Part shown: piece by piece, positions 31,468-34,663 of the stretch | How the letters are laid out: every line of letters begins with the position of its first letter | How positions within the stretch are numbered: position 1 is the first letter of the stretch | Assembly: GCA_947584595.1 (NCBI GenBank) | Contig: CANPWP010000019.1 | Span: forward strand, 1-34,663 | Direction: 5' to 3' | From: an uncultured Clostridia bacterium | GTDB taxonomy: Bacteria > Bacillota > Clostridia > Oscillospirales > Acutalibacteraceae | DNA length: 34,663 bases | Notes under the pieces: generated by a model | Database searches by the model: none | What the model saw: only the letters and a program-made list of their open reading frames with translations | What the model was told of the DNA's origin: nothing | Program-made: the position numbers and the translations under genes

Positions 31468-33207
31468 TTACATCTGTTCGGGGCAGTTTATATTGAACAT
31501 TGTAAGTATATTTTTAATTACTGTTTTAATAGCAAGGCAAAGGCTGAGTCTTGCCTGCATTAATTTTTCATCTTCACCTTTTACACGGCAGGCATTATAA
31601 AATTTATGGAACAATGTTGCTGTTTGTGTAACATAACGAGTAATTTTTGTAGGGTCATATTCTTTAGCAGAAGAAATGATTTCACTTTCAAACTGTGAAA
31701 TATGATGAATCAATTCTCTTTCTTCGTCTGCTGTTAAAAGTGCAAGCTCTTCATCACTGCACGCTCTTGCAACAACACCTTCACTTTCAAGTGCTTTTAA
31801 AATACTGCAAATTCTTGCGTGAGCATACTGAACATAATAAACAGGGTTCTGATTATCCTGAGTAACTGCAAGGTCAAGGTCAAAATCCATTTGAGAATTA
31901 GCTTCTCTTGTATTAAATAAAAATCTTGCACTGTCAACGGGAACTTCTTCAAGCAAATCTCCAAGCTGAATTGCTTTGCCTGTTCTTTTGCTCATTTTTA
32001 CAATTTCACCGTTTCTTACAAGTTTTACAAGCTGCATTAACACAACGTCTAATTTATCTTTATCATATCCAATGGCTTCCATAGCGCCTTTCATACGCAT
32101 AACGTGTCCGTGATGGTCTGCTCCCCAAACATCAATGCAGGTGTCAAAGCCTCGGTCAAATTTATTTTTGTGATATGCAATATCCGCTGCAAAATAAGTC
32201 GGATTGCCGTTTTGACGAATTAATACATCATCTTTTAATTCAAGCTTTTCAATATAATCATCGGTCTTGCCCTGTGATTTAAGAATCTTTGTTACAACTT
32301 CTTTGTTTTTATACCACAAAGCACCATCATTTTCGTAGGTCAATCCTTTTTCGGTCAGCAAATCTACAACTTCTTTAACTGCACCGCTTTTATGGAGTTC
32401 ACTTTCAAAAAACCATTTATCATAGTTTATTCTGTATTTTGCCATATCATCCTGCATTTTCAAAATGTTTTTTGGAAGTGCAAAATTTACAAGCAACTGC
32501 TTTCTTTCCTCTGGTGAAACCTCTAACAACTTATCGCCGTTAATATCCGCATATTCCTGTGCAAGCTCTGTGATATCTGTACCCTGATAACCGTCCTCCG
32601 GAAAAACAATTTCGTCTCCTTTATAAATCTGCAAATATCTTGCTTCCAAAGAACAACCGAATTTTTCAATTTGATTTCCTGCGTCGTTTACATAAAATTC
32701 ACGCCAAACGCTGTATCCTGCACGCTCTAAAACAGCCGCAAGGCAGTCGCCTAAAGCTCCGCCCCTTGCATTGCCCATATGCATAGGACCTGTAGGGTTT
32801 GCCGAAACAAATTCAACCATAACCTTTTTGCCTTTGCCGTAATCTGTTCTGCCGAAGTTTTCTTTCTCTGTTTCAACATCTCTTAAAACAGCCGTATAAA
32901 AAGCAGGAGAGTAGAAAAAGTTTATAAAGCCCGGACCTGCTGTTTCACATTTATCAAAATAAGTATTTTCAAGATTAATATTTTCCGTAATAGCCTGAGC
33001 AATCTTAAACGGCGGTATTCTGAAAGATTTTGCACCTGCCATTGCGGCGTTAGTTGCTAAATCTCCGTTTTTTCTGTCAGCCGGAGTTTCAATAATAAAT
33101 TTAGGAAGTTCTGCATTCGGGAGCGTTCCTTTTTTTATTGCTGTTTTAATAGCTTGTGTTATTACATTTTTTAACTGTTCTTTTGCTGTTTGTGCTGTAT
33201 GTGCCAT
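31468..33207 (-). CDS. argS: Arginyl-tRNA synthetase
   Basis: Charges tRNA-Arg. The 579-residue class I synthetase has the N-terminal Add-1 domain, the HIGH-type motif P-T-G-P-M-H-M-G-N-A-R-G-G near residue 131, the K-M-S-K-R motif followed by T-G-K-A-I near 380, and a C-terminal DALR domain ending M-F-N-I-N-C-P-E-Q-M. Its ATG lies 13 bases after the DUF1934 gene, with AGGAAAAAAT as a modest ribosome site. The pairing of a DUF1934 gene with argS is also found in Bacillus (ywiB-argS). Confidence 0.97.
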   Translation of the reverse strand: MAHTAQTAKEQLKNVITQAIKTAIKKGTLPNAELPKFIIETPADRKNGDLATNAAMAGAKSFRIPPFKIAQAITENINLENTYFDKCETAGPGFINFFYSPAFYTAVLRDVETEKENFGRTDYGKGKKVMVEFVSANPTGPMHMGNARGGALGDCLAAVLERAGYSVWREFYVNDAGNQIEKFGCSLEARYLQIYKGDEIVFPEDGYQGTDITELAQEYADINGDKLLEVSPEERKQLLVNFALPKNILKMQDDMAKYRINYDKWFFESELHKSGAVKEVVDLLTEKGLTYENDGALWYKNKEVVTKILKSQGKTDDYIEKLELKDDVLIRQNGNPTYFAADIAYHKNKFDRGFDTCIDVWGADHHGHVMRMKGAMEAIGYDKDKLDVVLMQLVKLVRNGEIVKMSKRTGKAIQLGDLLEEVPVDSARFLFNTREANSQMDFDLDLAVTQDNQNPVYYVQYAHARICSILKALESEGVVARACSDEELALLTADEERELIHHISQFESEIISSAKEYDPTKITRYVTQTATLFHKFYNACRVKGEDEKLMQARLSLCLAIKTVIKNILTMFNINCPEQM

Positions 33208-33220
33208 ATTTTTTCCTGCC

Positions 33221-33655
33221 TTATTCCTTTACTTTTTCTTTTACTTTGATTTTTAGTTCATTATTGCTGACAAGATCATTGTTAAAATCAAGATAGTACT
33301 TTAAATTAAGTTTTCCGCCCTTTTCGTTAAGGTTTATATTTATAATTTCCGTATATATACCAATCATTAAATTGCCTGCCAACGTTTTGTAATAGCATTG
33401 ATGGCGTTTACCTTCCTCTAAAATAAGACGGCTTTCAATCTCGCCTTTTCTTATTACAGTTACCTTTTTGTCATCTTCAATTTTAATGAGGTTGGTTGAG
33501 TACATTTTAGGGTCATCATCGTTATATTCTTTGTAAGAAATATAAGTATGACCGTTTTTTGTTATTAAATCACCCTCAGTTATAATTTCAATTGAATCCT
33601 TTTCTCCGTCAACCTCTTGAATCCCTAAAACTGTAATTAAATAATTATGTTTCAT
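33221..33655 (-). CDS. DUF1934 (YwiB-like) beta-barrel protein
   Basis: A 144-residue calycin-like protein of unknown role. It shows V-L-G-I-Q-E-V-D-G-E-K-D-S-I-E near the start, Y-I-S-Y-K-E-Y in the middle, and the later strands N-L-N-E-K-G-G-K-L-N-L-K-Y-Y-L-D. These match DUF1934/YwiB proteins, usually encoded just before argS. It lies between murI and argS in one operon. Confidence 0.85.
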   Translation of the reverse strand: MKHNYLITVLGIQEVDGEKDSIEIITEGDLITKNGHTYISYKEYNDDDPKMYSTNLIKIEDDKKVTVIRKGEIESRLILEEGKRHQCYYKTLAGNLMIGIYTEIININLNEKGGKLNLKYYLDFNNDLVSNNELKIKVKEKVKE

Positions 33656-33690
33656 AATATTTCCTTTTATTTTTTATGTATTCTTTTATA

Positions 33691-34500
33691 TTAATCCGCA
33701 ATATTAATTTGCTCTACTTTATGGTCCATTTCTCTGCCTAAAAAAAGTCCCGCAACATTGTTAAAATCATCGGGCGTGTCACTTACAAAAAATTTGCAGT
33801 TGCCTTTTTCATTGCTGTTATTAAGCAGACTGTTTTCTTTTAAAATTTTTGCAGAATAAATTGCAGTTTCTTTGCCTGAATCAACTAAAGTTACCTTATC
33901 TCCCAAAACAGACGAGATCGCATTGCTTAAAATAGGATAGTGTGTACAGCCTAAAATAAGAGTATCAATATCGGCTTCTATTAAAGGAGTTAAGTATCTT
34001 TTTATTACAAGCCTTACGATTTGGTCGTCCTTATTTATAAATCCGTTTTCTACAAGCGGAACAAACAAAGGACAGTTTTGCTCATACACCTTGATAGCAG
34101 GATGTCTTTTCTCAAGCGAGAGTTTGTAGCTGTGGCTGTTAATTGTAGCAGTAGTTCCGATAACTCCGATTTTTCCGTTTCTTGTTTTTTCTGCGGCGGC
34201 ATAAGCTGTGGGAGAAACAACGCCTGTGTACGGAACGGGAAGCTTATTTCCCAAATCTTTTGCAACGGAGCTTACAGTACCGCAGGCGGCAACAATCATT
34301 TTAACATTATGTCTTAAAAGAAATTCAGCGTCTTGAAGTGCATATCTGTTGATTGTATCATTACTTCGGTTTCCGTAAGGAACTCTGCCTGTATCGCCGA
34401 AATAAACAATACTTTCATTTGGAAGTACATTTAAAAATTCTTTTACGGCAGATAAACCGCCTAATCCTGAATCAAAAACTCCTATCGGAGCAGAAGACAT
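33691..34500 (-). CDS. murI: Glutamate racemase
   Basis: Makes D-glutamate for peptidoglycan. The start is the ATG at 34500, with GGAGATGATTGT just upstream, giving 269 residues that begin M-S-S-A-P-I-G-V-F-D-S-G-L-G-G-L; a longer frame to 34575 would cover the promoter. The two catalytic cysteines appear in V-A-A-C-G-T-V-S-S and I-L-G-C-T-H-Y-P-I-L. The Asp/Ser of F-D-S-G and the P-Y-G segment are also present. It is first in the murI-DUF1934-argS operon. Confidence 0.97.
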   Translation of the reverse strand: MSSAPIGVFDSGLGGLSAVKEFLNVLPNESIVYFGDTGRVPYGNRSNDTINRYALQDAEFLLRHNVKMIVAACGTVSSVAKDLGNKLPVPYTGVVSPTAYAAAEKTRNGKIGVIGTTATINSHSYKLSLEKRHPAIKVYEQNCPLFVPLVENGFINKDDQIVRLVIKRYLTPLIEADIDTLILGCTHYPILSNAISSVLGDKVTLVDSGKETAIYSAKILKENSLLNNSNEKGNCKFFVSDTPDDFNNVAGLFLGREMDHKVEQINIAD

Positions 34501-34540
34501 ACAATCATCTCCAAAAATATACATATTAGCACTTATTCTA

Positions 34541-34569
34541 ATAATAACATAAGAAAGCAACCCTTGCAA
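34541..34569 (-). promoter_or_regulatory. Promoter of murI-DUF1934-argS
   Basis: Minus-strand TTGCAA (34564-34569), 17 bases, then TATTAT (34541-34546), about 40 bases before the murI ATG. Confidence 0.6.
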
Positions 34570-34663
34570 GTGCAATTAAGTTTAAAAACTGTAGGATTAC
34601 AATTGATGTGTTACAGTAAGGAAAAAAGAGTAGCGAATAGCAAACCTCTGTGTTACAGTTAAG

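Noticed and set aside
34607..34659. Two copies of TGTGTTACAGT 42 bases apart at the window edge
   Set aside because: Too short and too near the end to interpret; could be chance or part of a feature outside the window.

Overview
The window reads as chromosome from a low-GC, endospore-forming member of the Clostridia, possibly an Oscillospiraceae/Ruminococcaceae-type organism. The evidence is the AT-rich sequence, GGAGG-type ribosome sites, dipicolinate synthase genes, a long SRP RNA with an Alu-type closing stem, and the content of the ribosomal protein operons. The species cannot be named from sequence alone. Nearly all genes are on the minus strand; the clear exceptions are a PPK2 kinase (4379-5248) and a small membrane protein (26908-27261).

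Layout. (1) 1-4380: an RNA and DNA housekeeping cluster read leftward: SRP RNA, dnaX, ybaB/ebfC, recR, smpB and the tmRNA that SmpB binds. (2) 4379-5248: ppk2, divergent from the SRP RNA. (3) 5464-19264: a 14-kb Rhs/YD-repeat polymorphic toxin island. (4) 19798-22847: an operon of a zinc-ribbon membrane protein, O-acetylhomoserine sulfhydrylase, ispD and ispF. (5) 22941-24489: dpaA-dpaB for spore dipicolinate, with a sigma-K-like promoter. (6) 24715-27301: a MutS-like ATPase, a DUF1540 protein and a small membrane protein. (7) 27492-31175: rpmG-secE-nusG-rplK-rplA, then rplJ-rplL under its own promoter and L10 leader. No rpoB follows rplL. (8) 31414-34569: murI, a DUF1934 (YwiB-like) gene and argS.

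The toxin island is the notable part. One intact 2040-residue secreted Rhs protein carries a tip (about residues 1860-2040) that I cannot assign to a family. It is followed by a small lipoprotein, the probable immunity protein. Downstream lie further immunity-like genes in series, each preceded by a broken piece of an rhs gene or tip. These pieces are an orphan core joined to a frameshifted DUF4474 tip, an orphan core with a truncated tip, an rhs N-terminal fragment fused to the end of a second DUF4474 tip, two short open frames that may be tip tails, and a last decayed core. The immunity-like genes are mostly intact, and most encode lipoproteins or membrane proteins. A decayed copy of the present tip and immunity gene also lies upstream of rhs. 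The simplest reading is a fossil record of tip replacement in which toxin parts decay while protective genes are kept. Near-identical 0.27-0.42 kb core repeats would let recombination swap tips. No integrase, transposase or CRISPR array was seen.
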